Below, one piece after another: positions 1-7,385 of a DNA stretch of 36,682 nt (position 1 is its first letter; each line of letters opens with the position of its first letter). Location: assembly GCA_030832825.1 (NCBI GenBank), contig JAURIJ010000028.1:1-36682 (forward strand), given 5' to 3'. Made by a program: the position numbers and the translations under genes. Under the pieces are notes generated by a model. The model saw only the letters and a list, made by a program, of their open reading frames with translations. It was not told the origin of the DNA and did not search any database. Source of the stretch: Gammaproteobacteria bacterium (lineage in GTDB: Bacteria > Pseudomonadota > Gammaproteobacteria > Pseudomonadales > Pseudohongiellaceae).

Positions 1-505
1 AGTGCACGGGCGTGCCGTCCAGCGTGACCGGCACCTTGCGCACCAGCGAGAAATTCTCCGGTTCGATGAACTGCAGCGCATCGCTGCCGTCGCTGAGAAT
101 CAGGTGCGTGCCGTCCCAGGCCAGGCCCCAGCCTTCGGTGGGGTAATAGTGCGAGGTGATGGTCTCGAAGGTCTCGAGGTCGTACACGAAGACGATATTG
201 GACTGCCAGGTCAATTGATACAGGCGATTGCCGACAATCGAGATTCCTTCACCGAAATAGCGGCTGGGCAGGCGGATGCTCTGCAGCACGCGCCCCTCTT
301 CCCAGGCGATCCGGCTCAGCGACGAGCGCCCATTGAGTCCGGTGCCCTCGTAGAGATAGCCGCCATTGAACTCCAGCCCCTGGGTGAAGGCATCGGTGCG
401 ATGGGGGTAGGCCTTCACGACTTCGTAGCCGTAAACCGGCACCTCGGCCTGAGCGAAGCCCGCGCAAAGAAGCAGTGCAGAGCCGAACAGCAGTGATTTC
501 AACAT
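1..505 (-). CDS. Glutaminyl-peptide cyclotransferase (glutamine cyclotransferase), partial
   Basis: The gene runs off the left edge, so only the first 168 residues are visible. The family (plant/bacterial-type glutamine cyclotransferase, a beta-propeller fold) converts N-terminal glutamine of peptides to pyroglutamate. Seen: an ATG at 503-505, a signal peptide of about 20 residues (MLKSLLFGSALLLCAGFAQA) predicting export, then family motifs AFTQGLEF, LYEGTGLNGRSSL, FGEGI, YQLTW and EGWGLAWDG in the expected order. It is divergent from the HIT gene at 613, with about 107 bp between them. The catalytic acid usually noted for the family lies in the EGTG/GEG region and appears intact. The family assignment is strong; the in vivo substrate is unknown. 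Confidence 0.88.
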   Translation of the reverse strand, partial: MLKSLLFGSALLLCAGFAQAEVPVYGYEVVKAYPHRTDAFTQGLEFNGGYLYEGTGLNGRSSLSRIAWEEGRVLQSIRLPSRYFGEGISIVGNRLYQLTWQSNIVFVYDLETFETITSHYYPTEGWGLAWDGTHLILSDGSDALQFIEPENFSLVRKVPVTLDGTPVH

Positions 506-559
506 GGACAGAGGCACCAGCCTGGCTTGATCAAGGACAGAGGGAACGCGACACGAGCG

Positions 560-568
560 TGCTAGACT
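560..568 (+). promoter_or_regulatory. Candidate extended -10 promoter for the HIT gene
   Basis: The sequence TGCTAGACT has the TG-N extension followed by a hexamer matching TATAAT at four of six positions. It lies about 45 bp upstream of the HIT gene start codon. No good -35 hexamer is seen, which is acceptable for an extended -10 promoter. It is supported only by motif and position. Confidence 0.3.
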
Positions 569-612
569 CCCGCCACGACAGCTCGACCAAAGTCTATGGA
601 GGAAGCCAGACC

Positions 613-960
613 ATGGCAAGCAATTGTCTTTTCTGCCGGATTGCCGCCGGCGACATTCCGTCAAGCGCGGTTTACAGCGATGACGAGATCTACGCCTTTC
701 GCGACATCAACCCCGCCGCGCCGCAGCACATCCTCGTGATCCCGCGCCGGCACATCCAGAGCCTGGCCGACACCGAAGCGGACGATGCCGGCGTGCTCGG
801 TCGCCTGCTGGTGTGTGCGCGAACCATCGCGGAACAACAGGGCTTCGCCCAGACGGGGTTCCGCAGCGTGTTCAACACAGGAGTCGATGGCGGGCAGACG
901 GTCGGCCATCTGCATCTGCATCTGCTGGCCGGGCGCGCCCTGCACTGGCCACCAGGCTGA
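613..960 (+). CDS. HIT-family (histidine triad) nucleotide-binding protein, HinT-like
   Basis: A protein of 115 aa, the usual HinT length. HIT proteins of this branch hydrolyse the phosphoramidate bond of nucleoside 5'-phosphoramidates and related adenylates in the cytoplasm. Seen: an N-terminal CLFCRI (C5, C8) zinc-knuckle motif, the conserved PxxxxHxLVIPRxH segment at 35-47, and the triad HLHLHLL with H99, H101 and H103. The ATG at 613 is chosen because a GGAGG-type ribosome site ends 11 bases upstream and family members start with this M-x-x-C-x-F-C layout; an earlier in-frame ATG at 475 would add unrelated residues. The stop codon directly abuts the convergent mtnA stop. The last residues (ALHWPPG) are the normal family ending. 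Confidence 0.93.
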   Translation: MASNCLFCRIAAGDIPSSAVYSDDEIYAFRDINPAAPQHILVIPRRHIQSLADTEADDAGVLGRLLVCARTIAEQQGFAQTGFRSVFNTGVDGGQTVGHLHLHLLAGRALHWPPG

Positions 961-2064
961 TCAGCGCCCCAGCCGCTCGCGCAGCGCTCCCAGACTGACC
1001 GGGTCCGCGCCCACGATGCCGTGTTCGGTGATCAGGGCCGTGACCAGCCGGGCGGGCGTGACATCGAAGCCGTAGTTGTTGACCGCACTGTGGCTGGCCA
1101 TCACCTGCACACGACTCAACACGCCTTGCGCATCCAGACCCTGCATGTGGGATACCTCGTGGGCATGGCGCTGCTCGATGGGAATCTCGCGCACGCCATC
1201 CTGCAGCGTGAAATCGATGGTGGACACCGGCAGTGCCACGTAGAACGGCACGGCATTGTCGTGGGCCGCGAGTGCCTTGAGGTACGTGCCGATCTTGTTG
1301 CAGACATCGCCTGTCGCCGTGGTGCGGTCACTGCCCACCAGGCAAAGATCCACCTCACCATGCTGCATGAGATGACCGCCGGCATTGTCCACGATCACGG
1401 TGTGTGCAATGCCTTCCTGCTGCAGTTCCCAGGCCGTGAGAAAGGCGCCTTGATTGCGCGGGCGCGTCTCGTCCACCCAGACATGCAGCGGAATGCCCCG
1501 GGCATGCGCCTTGTAGAGCGGCGCCAGCGCCGTGCCCCAGTCCACTGTGGCCAGCCAGCCGGCATTGCAATGTGTCAGCACGTTCAGGCACGCGGCATCG
1601 CTCTGGCGACGGCGCTTGTCAGTCCAGGCAGCCTCCAGCAAGGCCAGCCCGTGATCGCCGATGGCGCTGCAGGCCGCCACATCCTCATCCGCCAGCTGCC
1701 CGGCCAGCGCGAGCGCCACCTCGCTGCGTTGCAAGTCAGGCACGGGCTGCAGGACCTGCTGCACCCGCTCCAGCGCCCAACGCAGATTGACTGCCGTGGG
1801 GCGCGTCTCCAGCAGGCGGGCACAGATGGCGGCGAGATCCTGAGTGCCTTCGCGCAGGGCAAGCGCCACGCCGTAGGCCGCCGTCACGCCGATCAGCGGA
1901 GCCCCGCGAATCTGCATGCTCTCGATGGCATGACAGGCCTCACTCAGCGTGCGCAGCGCCACGGTTTCGAAGTGGTGCGGCAGGCGGGTCTGATCAATGA
2001 TGCACACGCACTGCTGTGCCGTGTCGAACCAGATCGTGCGGTAGTGCCGGGCGTTCACATGCAT
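961..2064 (-). CDS. mtnA: S-methyl-5-thioribose-1-phosphate isomerase
   Basis: A cytoplasmic enzyme of methionine/methylthioadenosine salvage that isomerises 5-methylthioribose-1-phosphate to 5-methylthioribulose-1-phosphate. The product is 367 aa, normal for the family. Seen: the RGAPLIG motif (53-59), the THCNAG motif carrying the catalytic Cys (C166), and VGSDRTTATGDVCNKIGTY with the catalytic Asp (D246). The start ATG at 2064 has a GAGG ribosome site 7 bases upstream that overlaps the stop of the preceding aldolase gene (TGAGG), so the two genes are almost certainly cotranscribed. Its stop abuts the convergent HIT stop. No mtnP, mtnK, mtnB, mtnC or mtnD is visible in the window, so the upstream phosphorolysis or kinase step must be elsewhere. 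The eIF2B-like fold family includes other isomerases, but these motifs fit MtnA well. Confidence 0.95.
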   Translation of the reverse strand: MHVNARHYRTIWFDTAQQCVCIIDQTRLPHHFETVALRTLSEACHAIESMQIRGAPLIGVTAAYGVALALREGTQDLAAICARLLETRPTAVNLRWALERVQQVLQPVPDLQRSEVALALAGQLADEDVAACSAIGDHGLALLEAAWTDKRRRQSDAACLNVLTHCNAGWLATVDWGTALAPLYKAHARGIPLHVWVDETRPRNQGAFLTAWELQQEGIAHTVIVDNAGGHLMQHGEVDLCLVGSDRTTATGDVCNKIGTYLKALAAHDNAVPFYVALPVSTIDFTLQDGVREIPIEQRHAHEVSHMQGLDAQGVLSRVQVMASHSAVNNYGFDVTPARLVTALITEHGIVGADPVSLGALRERLGR

Positions 2065-2073
2065 GGAAGGTCC

Positions 2074-4056
2074 TCAGATCACCCGCTCGTTGCCGCCGTC
2101 CACGGGTACCTGGGCGCCGGTGGTGCGGGCGAAACCCTCTCCTGCCATGAGCACGGCAAGCCTGGCCACATCGCTCGACTGCACGGTGCAGCCCAGCACA
2201 TTGTTGCGTTTGTAGTCCTCGACGCTCATCTGATAGCTGCGCGCTCGGGCAGCGAGCACGTCCTCACTCCAGATACCTGTGTCGAAGACGGCATTGGGGT
2301 GCAGGGTGTTCACGCGAATGCCCTTGCCACCCAGTTCCAGTGCCGCGACGCGTGCCAGTTGCGCCAGCCCGGCCTTGGCGACGGAGTAGGCCCCGGCTCC
2401 CGGCCCCGGTGCCGGCACATTCTTGGAGCCGATGAAGACCACACCTGGCTGCTGGCCCAGACTCAGGAAGGGCACGCAGGCTCGCAGCAGACGCATGTGC
2501 GAGCTCAGATTGAGGGCCAGCGAATCGTCCCAGACCTTGTCGTCCATGCTGCCCAGCGGAGAGCTGGCTGGGAAGTTTCCGGCATTGCTGACGAGGATGT
2601 CGATGCCACCGAAATGGGCCACCGTCGCCTCGATCGCGCGTTGAATATCGGCGCTCGACGTGACATCGCAGACCAGACCGAGCACCTGGGCACTGCGCCA
2701 CTGCTGCGTGATACCCGGCACGATGTCCAGCGCCACCACGGCGGCACCTTTGGCCACGAAGGCGTCGACACAGGCCTTGCCGATGCCCGACGCTGCGCCG
2801 GTCACCAGCACCACTCGCCCCTCGAACTCCGCACGCGCAGCGCCACGCTTGAGCTTGGCCTGCTCCAGCTCCCAGTACTCCAGGTCAAACAGATCCTGTG
2901 GCGGCAGGGCCGTCCAGCCACCCAGCGCCTCACCCCATTGCATGGCGCGCACGGTGTGCTGGCTGATGTCCTCGATCACACGCAGGCGGCGGGCGTCCTG
3001 GGCGAGATAGACCATGCCACGCTCACGCCACACCGCCGTGCGGGCCACCGGATCGAGGCAGGTGTGATGCGGCTGGGCATGGCGTGAGAAACGCGCGCGA
3101 TAATCGTCGGCGAACTGTTGCAGGCCCGGCAGCGGCTCGGCGTCCAGCACCGCGGAATGCGGCTTGGTGTGAATGCTGTGATCCGGCGTCAGCGGCCCGC
3201 GGGTCGCGACGGCGCCCGCATTGGCCAGAGCGGCGAAACCGGCAGCGGCGGGCGAGCGATCCCAGCGCACCAGCATGGGGGCCCCCAGCAGCTGACTGGC
3301 CGCCAGACGCAGACCGGCCAGGCACTGATAGTCCTGCACCTGGGTTGTCACCGAGCCGGTGGCAGCAGAATCCCAGGCTCCTCGCTTGCGCAGATAGTCT
3401 TCCGCCCTGCTCACGAGTGCGATCATGCGCTCGTAGCTGGCCCGACAGTCATCGTCGAAGGTGATGATGCCGTGATGCAGCAGCACGATCCCTTGCAGGC
3501 GGCTCCAGTCCACATAGCGCGTGGCCTCATGCACTTGGCGCGCCAGAATGAAGCCGGGCATCTCATAGGGCAGCACGAGCACATCCGGGCCATAAAGTTC
3601 GCGCAGAGCCTGCTCGCCACCGGGACTGTTGCTGATGGCAACGACAGCATCGGCGTGGGTGTGATCGACATAGCGCGTGGGCACCAGTGCATGCAGGATG
3701 GCCTCCACCGACGGCGTGGGCGCGCCAGGGTCGAGCAGCGCAAGACGCAGTTCGCGCATCATGTCGGTGTCGGACAATGCGGGCAGCGCGGCGAGGGCCT
3801 TCAGGTAGTCAAGCCGCACGGGCGCAAACCCGCCGGCGGCGATGGTCTGCAAGTCCCAGCCCGAGCCCTTGACGAAGAGCACGTCCTCTTCCTGACCGAA
3901 GACATTGCGCAGGCGGCCCTTGACCGACGTGTTGCCACCGCCATGCAGCACCAGATCGGCATCCCGCCCGAGCAGCCGGGAACTGTAGACGCGCAATCCC
4001 AGTTGCGGATCGCGGGCGAACTGCACCGCATCCTCATCATTCCACAGACTCAACAT
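2074..4056 (-). CDS. Bifunctional class II aldolase / short-chain dehydrogenase fusion
   Basis: A 660-residue fusion. Residues about 1-330 are a class II (zinc) aldolase of the rhamnulose/fuculose-1-phosphate type: HGGGNTS (38-44, phosphate loop), KGSGWDL, DHTHADA (H132 and H134 as zinc ligands) and LLHHGI (third His near 194-195). Residues about 412-660 are an SDR: TGAASGIG (419-426), D444 at the end of strand 2 (favours NAD), NAG (491-493), N516, S544 and Y557-x3-K561. Known relatives cleave rhamnulose-1-phosphate and oxidise lactaldehyde. Here the gene lies 9 nt before mtnA, so I infer that methylthioribulose-1-phosphate could be the substrate, giving DHAP and methylthioacetaldehyde. The ATG at 4056 is preferred over an in-frame ATG at 4101, because the latter lies inside a terminator hairpin. 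Confidence 0.9.
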   Translation of the reverse strand: MLSLWNDEDAVQFARDPQLGLRVYSSRLLGRDADLVLHGGGNTSVKGRLRNVFGQEEDVLFVKGSGWDLQTIAAGGFAPVRLDYLKALAALPALSDTDMMRELRLALLDPGAPTPSVEAILHALVPTRYVDHTHADAVVAISNSPGGEQALRELYGPDVLVLPYEMPGFILARQVHEATRYVDWSRLQGIVLLHHGIITFDDDCRASYERMIALVSRAEDYLRKRGAWDSAATGSVTTQVQDYQCLAGLRLAASQLLGAPMLVRWDRSPAAAGFAALANAGAVATRGPLTPDHSIHTKPHSAVLDAEPLPGLQQFADDYRARFSRHAQPHHTCLDPVARTAVWRERGMVYLAQDARRLRVIEDISQHTVRAMQWGEALGGWTALPPQDLFDLEYWELEQAKLKRGAARAEFEGRVVLVTGAASGIGKACVDAFVAKGAAVVALDIVPGITQQWRSAQVLGLVCDVTSSADIQRAIEATVAHFGGIDILVSNAGNFPASSPLGSMDDKVWDDSLALNLSSHMRLLRACVPFLSLGQQPGVVFIGSKNVPAPGPGAGAYSVAKAGLAQLARVAALELGGKGIRVNTLHPNAVFDTGIWSEDVLAARARSYQMSVEDYKRNNVLGCTVQSSDVARLAVLMAGEGFARTTGAQVPVDGGNERVI

Positions 4057-4091
4057 GTGCCTGGCTCTCGCAAATAGGGGATTCGGAAATG

Positions 4092-4117
4092 AAAAACGCA
4101 CCCTTGGGTGCGTTTTT
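4092..4117 (-). terminator. Rho-independent terminator after the exbD-like gene
   Basis: A perfect 12-bp inverted repeat, AAAAACGCACCC / GGGTGCGTTTTT, with a 2-nt centre. Read leftward it gives a GC stem followed by five U residues, and its A/T flanks make it potentially bidirectional. It begins about 50 nt after the stop of the minus-strand exbD-like gene and sits only 36 bp before the aldolase/SDR start. That leaves almost no room for a separate promoter or a riboswitch before the aldolase operon, so either read-through or a promoter overlapping the hairpin is needed. Confidence 0.85.
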
Positions 4118-4165
4118 CGTGTTGCCGGACCGGTGGCAAACCGCTCCGCGTGACTTAAGAGACCA

Positions 4166-4585
4166 TCAAGGCTCCATTACGGATATCCCGCTAATGCCGG
4201 CCTGTCGGGCAGAGTCCATCACAGCCACCAGCGTTTCCACGTTTGAGCGTACATGCGGCTTGAGGATCAGGGTTGCCGCCGGGTTCTCGGCTTTCAGTCG
4301 GTCAATGTTGGAGCGAATCTGGCTCATCAGAATGGGGCGGGGCTCGCCGTTCAGGATGATGTCGTTGTTGGCGCCAAGCTCGATCAGGATATTCTTCGGG
4401 CCGTCATCCTGCTGTTCATTCTGAGGCTGATTGTTGCTTTGGCTGCTGGCGGCGTCGATGGCCGTCTCGGACAGGAATGTCGCTGTGACCACGAAGAAGA
4501 TCAACAGAATGAACACCACATCGAGCATGGGGGTCAGGTCTACATTGCTTTCATCATTCTTGCGGGCGCCGGCCAGTTTTCTCAT
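4166..4585 (-). CDS. ExbD/TolR-family biopolymer transport protein (no ExbB nearby)
   Basis: A protein of 139 aa, typical of ExbD/TolR. Partners of this type sit in the inner membrane with an ExbB/TolQ pentamer and use proton flow to energise TonB or Tol functions. Seen: a short charged N-terminus, one membrane helix (about 20-40) with the essential proton-path residue D22 in LTPMLDVVFILLIFF, a Gln/Asn-rich linker (about 46-62), and a periplasmic domain ending in VMDSARQAGISGISVMEP. The ATG at 4585 is chosen since AAGG lies about 10 nt upstream and the family N-terminus is short; an in-frame ATG at 4630 adds 15 atypical residues. No exbB, tonB or tolQ is adjacent, so its motor partner must be encoded elsewhere. 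Confidence 0.9.
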   Translation of the reverse strand: MRKLAGARKNDESNVDLTPMLDVVFILLIFFVVTATFLSETAIDAASSQSNNQPQNEQQDDGPKNILIELGANNDIILNGEPRPILMSQIRSNIDRLKAENPAATLILKPHVRSNVETLVAVMDSARQAGISGISVMEP

Positions 4586-4717
4586 TGTTCTATACCTTGT
4601 CTGGAGATGATTGACCTTCTTCCAGGCCAACTCGTCTTGTTATGTCGAATTCGGGGTGGTGATTGCAGAGCGGAAAATGTCCTGAAGCGTTCTGGTTCCT
4701 TAACCGTCTGGAGGCCA

Positions 4718-4745
4718 AGTATACCCGATAAAGAATTGTCCACAA
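4718..4745 (-). promoter_or_regulatory. Candidate promoter for the exbD-like gene
   Basis: On the minus strand the -10 hexamer TATACT (4718-4723, five of six matches) is preceded, after a 16-bp spacer, by TTGTGG (4740-4745). Transcription would start near 4711 and give a leader of about 125 nt before the ATG at 4585. The position, between the tetR stop and the exbD-like start, supports separate transcription of the exbD-like gene. Confidence 0.45.
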
Positions 4746-4810
4746 GCCCCGGAGCCAGGCCCCTCCGGAGCAACCGACAGTCAGCCGATAACCCCGGAAA
4801 TGACCGGAAT

Positions 4811-5395
4811 TTACTGCAGGGAGTCCACAGTAAACTTAACGATTTCAGCCAGTTGCTTCGCCGGCTTGGCATCGCGGGAATTCACGCGCAGGCCGTAAAG
4901 CAGGTTCATCAGCGCTTCCACCGCGAAGTCGGCAGAGACGCCCTTGCGCAGCTTGCCGGCCTTCTCGGCGTCCTTGATGCGCTTGAGAAGTGCCTTGCGC
5001 ACCACGACGAAGGAATTGCGGACGATCTTCTGGATGTCCTTGTTGTAATTGATGCTTTCACACAGGGAATTGACGAGCAGGCAGCCCATGCCACGCTGCT
5101 TGTTGGTCACGGAGATCACCGCCAGGTCGAAGTACCTCTCGATGGCCGCCCAGGGCGCCAGGTCTGCGTTGTTCAGGGACGCGTCCAGATCCTTCGCGAC
5201 CAGCTTGTTGTAGTGGTCGAGACAGGCCTTGAAGAAGGTGTCCTTGTCGCCAAAGGAGTTGTACAGAGTGCCACGGTTGATGCCGGTCACGTCCAGCAGC
5301 TTCTGCACGGAACTGGCTTCGAATCCCTCGCGCCAGAACTGTTCCATTGCATTGGTCAATACATCGTTGTACTCAAACTCTACTGGTCTCGCCAT
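4811..5395 (-). CDS. TetR/AcrR-family transcriptional regulator
   Basis: A protein of 194 aa with an N-terminal TetR helix-turn-helix (about 10-55): VLTNAMEQFWREGFEASSV, then QKLLDVTGINRGTLYNSFGDKDTFF, where INRGTLYNSFGDK is the recognition-helix region. The C-terminal ligand/dimer domain (about 75-190) has the RGMGCLLVNS motif common in one TetR sub-branch that responds to small electrophiles or organic ligands. The effector and target genes are unknown. The upstream region (5396-5667) holds repeated TAxTGATACA boxes and palindromes, consistent with autoregulation. The gene could also act on the exbD-like gene downstream or the DUF445 gene upstream, but neither is shown by the sequence. The ATG at 5395 starts with the family-typical MARP. 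Confidence 0.92.
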   Translation of the reverse strand: MARPVEFEYNDVLTNAMEQFWREGFEASSVQKLLDVTGINRGTLYNSFGDKDTFFKACLDHYNKLVAKDLDASLNNADLAPWAAIERYFDLAVISVTNKQRGMGCLLVNSLCESINYNKDIQKIVRNSFVVVRKALLKRIKDAEKAGKLRKGVSADFAVEALMNLLYGLRVNSRDAKPAKQLAEIVKFTVDSLQ

Positions 5396-5420
5396 GATAA
5401 TTTCTCGGTCTCGTCTCGAT

Positions 5421-5519
5421 TAGTGATACACGATCAGCGCGGAGAACTGCTGATCCAGCGGAAATTAAAAACGGCCGAGATTGTAGTACAGGGCCGTTCT
5501 TTTTACATCTAATGATACA
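5421..5519. promoter_or_regulatory. Repeated TAxTGATACA boxes and inverted repeat upstream of tetR
   Basis: Two near-identical decamers, TAGTGATACA (5421-5430) and TAATGATACA (5510-5519), flank the inverted repeat AACGGCC (5470-5476) / GGCCGTT (5492-5498). The loop of that repeat contains TGTAGTACA, itself a short palindrome. The segment 5498-5533 is unusually AT-rich for this window and is the likely tetR promoter region on the minus strand. These elements are plausible TetR operators; there is no direct evidence of binding. Confidence 0.35.
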
Positions 5520-5611
5520 AAATAATACATATTGCAAGGGAGGGTCATGCATGCTGGAGGCGTTTCGCGAGCTTGTGCACACAGTGTCGAGCGGTCGGCC
5601 AAAGCACAAGG

Positions 5612-5627
5612 TAGAACAGCTGTTCTA
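5612..5627. repeat. Perfect 16-bp palindrome TAGAACAGCTGTTCTA
   Basis: A perfect palindrome in the 272-bp non-coding stretch between tetR and the DUF445 gene. It lies 41 bp beyond the DUF445 stop and about 217 bp upstream of the tetR start. With no U-run on the minus strand it is a poor terminator for DUF445; as DNA it has the form of a dimeric regulator site. The core GAAC-N4-GTTC resembles the Gram-positive LexA box, but no SOS gene is adjacent, so that reading is weak. Confidence 0.4.
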
Positions 5628-5667
5628 TTTTCCTGACTTCACGGAAAAGGGAGAACAGGGGACTCCG

Positions 5668-6396
5668 TCAAATTCCAGACGCAGTCACCACGACTCCGAT
5701 CAGACCGCCGAGCACCCCGCCCCAGACCACCAGCCAGCCCAGATGCTTCTTGATCATGGCCTGCACTATCTCCTTCACCAGCTGCGGGGTCAGCTCGTCA
5801 AGCCGGCGATCCACGATGTGCTCGATGCGCGCATGCAGGGACTCCCGCCCCTCCGTGGCATTGGCGATGCCGCGGGCGAGACTGTCACGGAAGTCCTCGG
5901 AGCCCACGACTCCGAGGAAGTACTCCCGCATCTTGCGCACGAAGGGGTCGCGCAGCGGGTCGAGCGCATCACGTCCGCCGAACATGGCCAGCATGCTGCC
6001 AAACGAAGAGGCCATGATGACATCCAGGAGGGCGTCGAATGCCTTCTCCAGGTCCAGCTTGTCGATGAGTTTCTGAATTTCGGCGTCGAGGCCGCGGGCC
6101 ACGCTGCCGGACTGTTGCAGGAATTTGTCGATGTTATCGGGGCTGAAGAACTGCTGCATGATGAGCTTGCGAATGCCGCGCTTGAAGTCCTCGAAATGCA
6201 GCGGCACGACACCGGAGCCATAGAAGCCTGGCACGCGCTCGAACAGCATGTGGATAGCCAACCAGTTGGTTACGCTGCCAGAAAGGGCGAACAGGCCGAT
6301 GCTCATGAACCACGGAGCCGCCGCAAAGGGCAGCAACCCCAGCAGCACAAGCGCTCCAGCAACAAGATTGGTCAGCAGACTTTTGTCAATTGTCAC
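5668..6396 (-). CDS. DUF445-family membrane protein
   Basis: A protein of 242 aa. The family (DUF445, YheB-like) has no established biochemical role. Seen: N-terminal hydrophobic segments (about 8-42) with the family signature GSVTNWLAIHMLFERVPGF, a long amphipathic helical middle (about 70-215), and a C-terminal membrane anchor (GWLVVWGGVLGGLIGVVVTASGI). The start is a GTG at 6394-6396 with a GGTGA-like site upstream; the residues after it (TIDKSLLTNLVAGALVLLG) lead straight into the first helix, so a later start is unlikely. It lies about 100 bp downstream of the nitrilase gene on the same strand, where Pseudomonas-like genomes usually carry tldD. Confidence 0.85.
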   Translation of the reverse strand: MTIDKSLLTNLVAGALVLLGLLPFAAAPWFMSIGLFALSGSVTNWLAIHMLFERVPGFYGSGVVPLHFEDFKRGIRKLIMQQFFSPDNIDKFLQQSGSVARGLDAEIQKLIDKLDLEKAFDALLDVIMASSFGSMLAMFGGRDALDPLRDPFVRKMREYFLGVVGSEDFRDSLARGIANATEGRESLHARIEHIVDRRLDELTPQLVKEIVQAMIKKHLGWLVVWGGVLGGLIGVVVTASGI

Positions 6397-6498
6397 GGGG
6401 TGTCACCAGCAAGAGACCGCAGTGCGCGCGGCGGGCGGCGCATGATACGGGAAAGCGGAATGCCGATTCAACCAGGCCCGGTCGCGCGGGGCACGGGC

Positions 6499-7359
6499 TC
6501 AGCAGGGTCCATCGCGGAAGCGGCGATGACTCTGAATGGGCATTCTGGCACGCAGGGCCGCCAGAGCCTCCAGATCCAGTTCCGCCACAGCCACACCAGG
6601 ACCGGACTCCACACAGGCCAGGATTCGCCCCCAGGGGTCCACGATCATGGAATGTCCCCAGGTTTCCCGTGTGGCATTGTGGACACCGCCCTGATTGGCG
6701 GCCAGCACATAGCACTGATTCTCGATGGCACGCGCGCGCAGCAGGACTTCCCAATGCGCCGCGCCCGTCACTTTCGTGAAGGCTGAAGGCACTGTGAGCA
6801 GCTGTGCACCCTGCTCCAGCAGGCGCCGGTACAACTCCGGAAAGCGCAGGTCGTAGCAGATGCTCAGACCGATGCAGCCCAGCGGCGTCTGCACGCAGAC
6901 AGGAGCATCCCCCGGCTCGAAGCTGCGCGACTCCGAATACTGCGCCTGACGGTCCTCCACCTGCACGTCGAACAAGTGCATCTTGTCGTAGCGCGCCGCC
7001 AGTCGACCCTGCGGATCGTAGACCATGCAGGCTGGTCGCACGCGCCCGCCTGGCACCCGTTGCGCGAACTCCCCGCTGCATGCCGGCCGTGTACTCAGCG
7101 GCATGCTGCCCGCAATCAGCCAGGCGCCCGTGCTGCGCGCCTGCTCTTGCAGAAAGCCCTGCAGCAGAGCGGCAGTGTCGCCTTCGCGCTCCGCGAACTG
7201 ACTCAGAGGTCCGCCGTCGAGCACGGCGAAGTTCTCGGGCAACAGGATCAGTTCGGCGCCCTGGGCTCGCGCCTCGGCGATCAGTTGCGTCGCACTTCTC
7301 AGATTGGCGTGCACATCGGCGCCACTGACCATCTGCACAACCGCTGCCTTGTGTTGCAT
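6499..7359 (-). CDS. Carbon-nitrogen hydrolase (nitrilase superfamily, Nit1/Nit2-like amidase)
   Basis: A protein of 286 aa. The nitrilase-superfamily triad is complete: E42 in LLPENF, K126 in RYDKMHLFD and C168 in SICYDLRFPELYR. The Nit branch to which it looks closest repairs deaminated or mis-transaminated metabolites such as deaminated glutathione or 2-oxoglutaramate; which one applies here is not shown. The ATG at 7359 is preferred because AGGGGA precedes it by 6 nt. It lies 26 nt after the yhdP stop, so it is cotranscribed with yhdP, a gene pair conserved in many gammaproteobacteria where tldD follows; here DUF445 follows instead. Confidence 0.92.
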   Translation of the reverse strand: MQHKAAVVQMVSGADVHANLRSATQLIAEARAQGAELILLPENFAVLDGGPLSQFAEREGDTAALLQGFLQEQARSTGAWLIAGSMPLSTRPACSGEFAQRVPGGRVRPACMVYDPQGRLAARYDKMHLFDVQVEDRQAQYSESRSFEPGDAPVCVQTPLGCIGLSICYDLRFPELYRRLLEQGAQLLTVPSAFTKVTGAAHWEVLLRARAIENQCYVLAANQGGVHNATRETWGHSMIVDPWGRILACVESGPGVAVAELDLEALAALRARMPIQSHRRFRDGPC

Positions 7360-7385
7360 GGCGTTCCCCTGTGTTGAATGAGACA

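Noticed and set aside
4056-4165. Possible SAM or MTA riboswitch before the aldolase-mtnA operon
   Set aside because: Only 36 bp separate the terminator from the start codon, and the sequence beyond is the exbD-like gene; there is no room or recognisable aptamer.
4749-4768. CCGGAG/CTCCGG hairpin as terminator for tetR
   Set aside because: The stem is only 6 bp and no U-run follows on the minus strand.
5612-5627. LexA (SOS) box
   Set aside because: The core GAAC-N4-GTTC is the Gram-positive type, whereas gammaproteobacterial LexA uses CTGT-N8-ACAG, and no SOS gene is adjacent.
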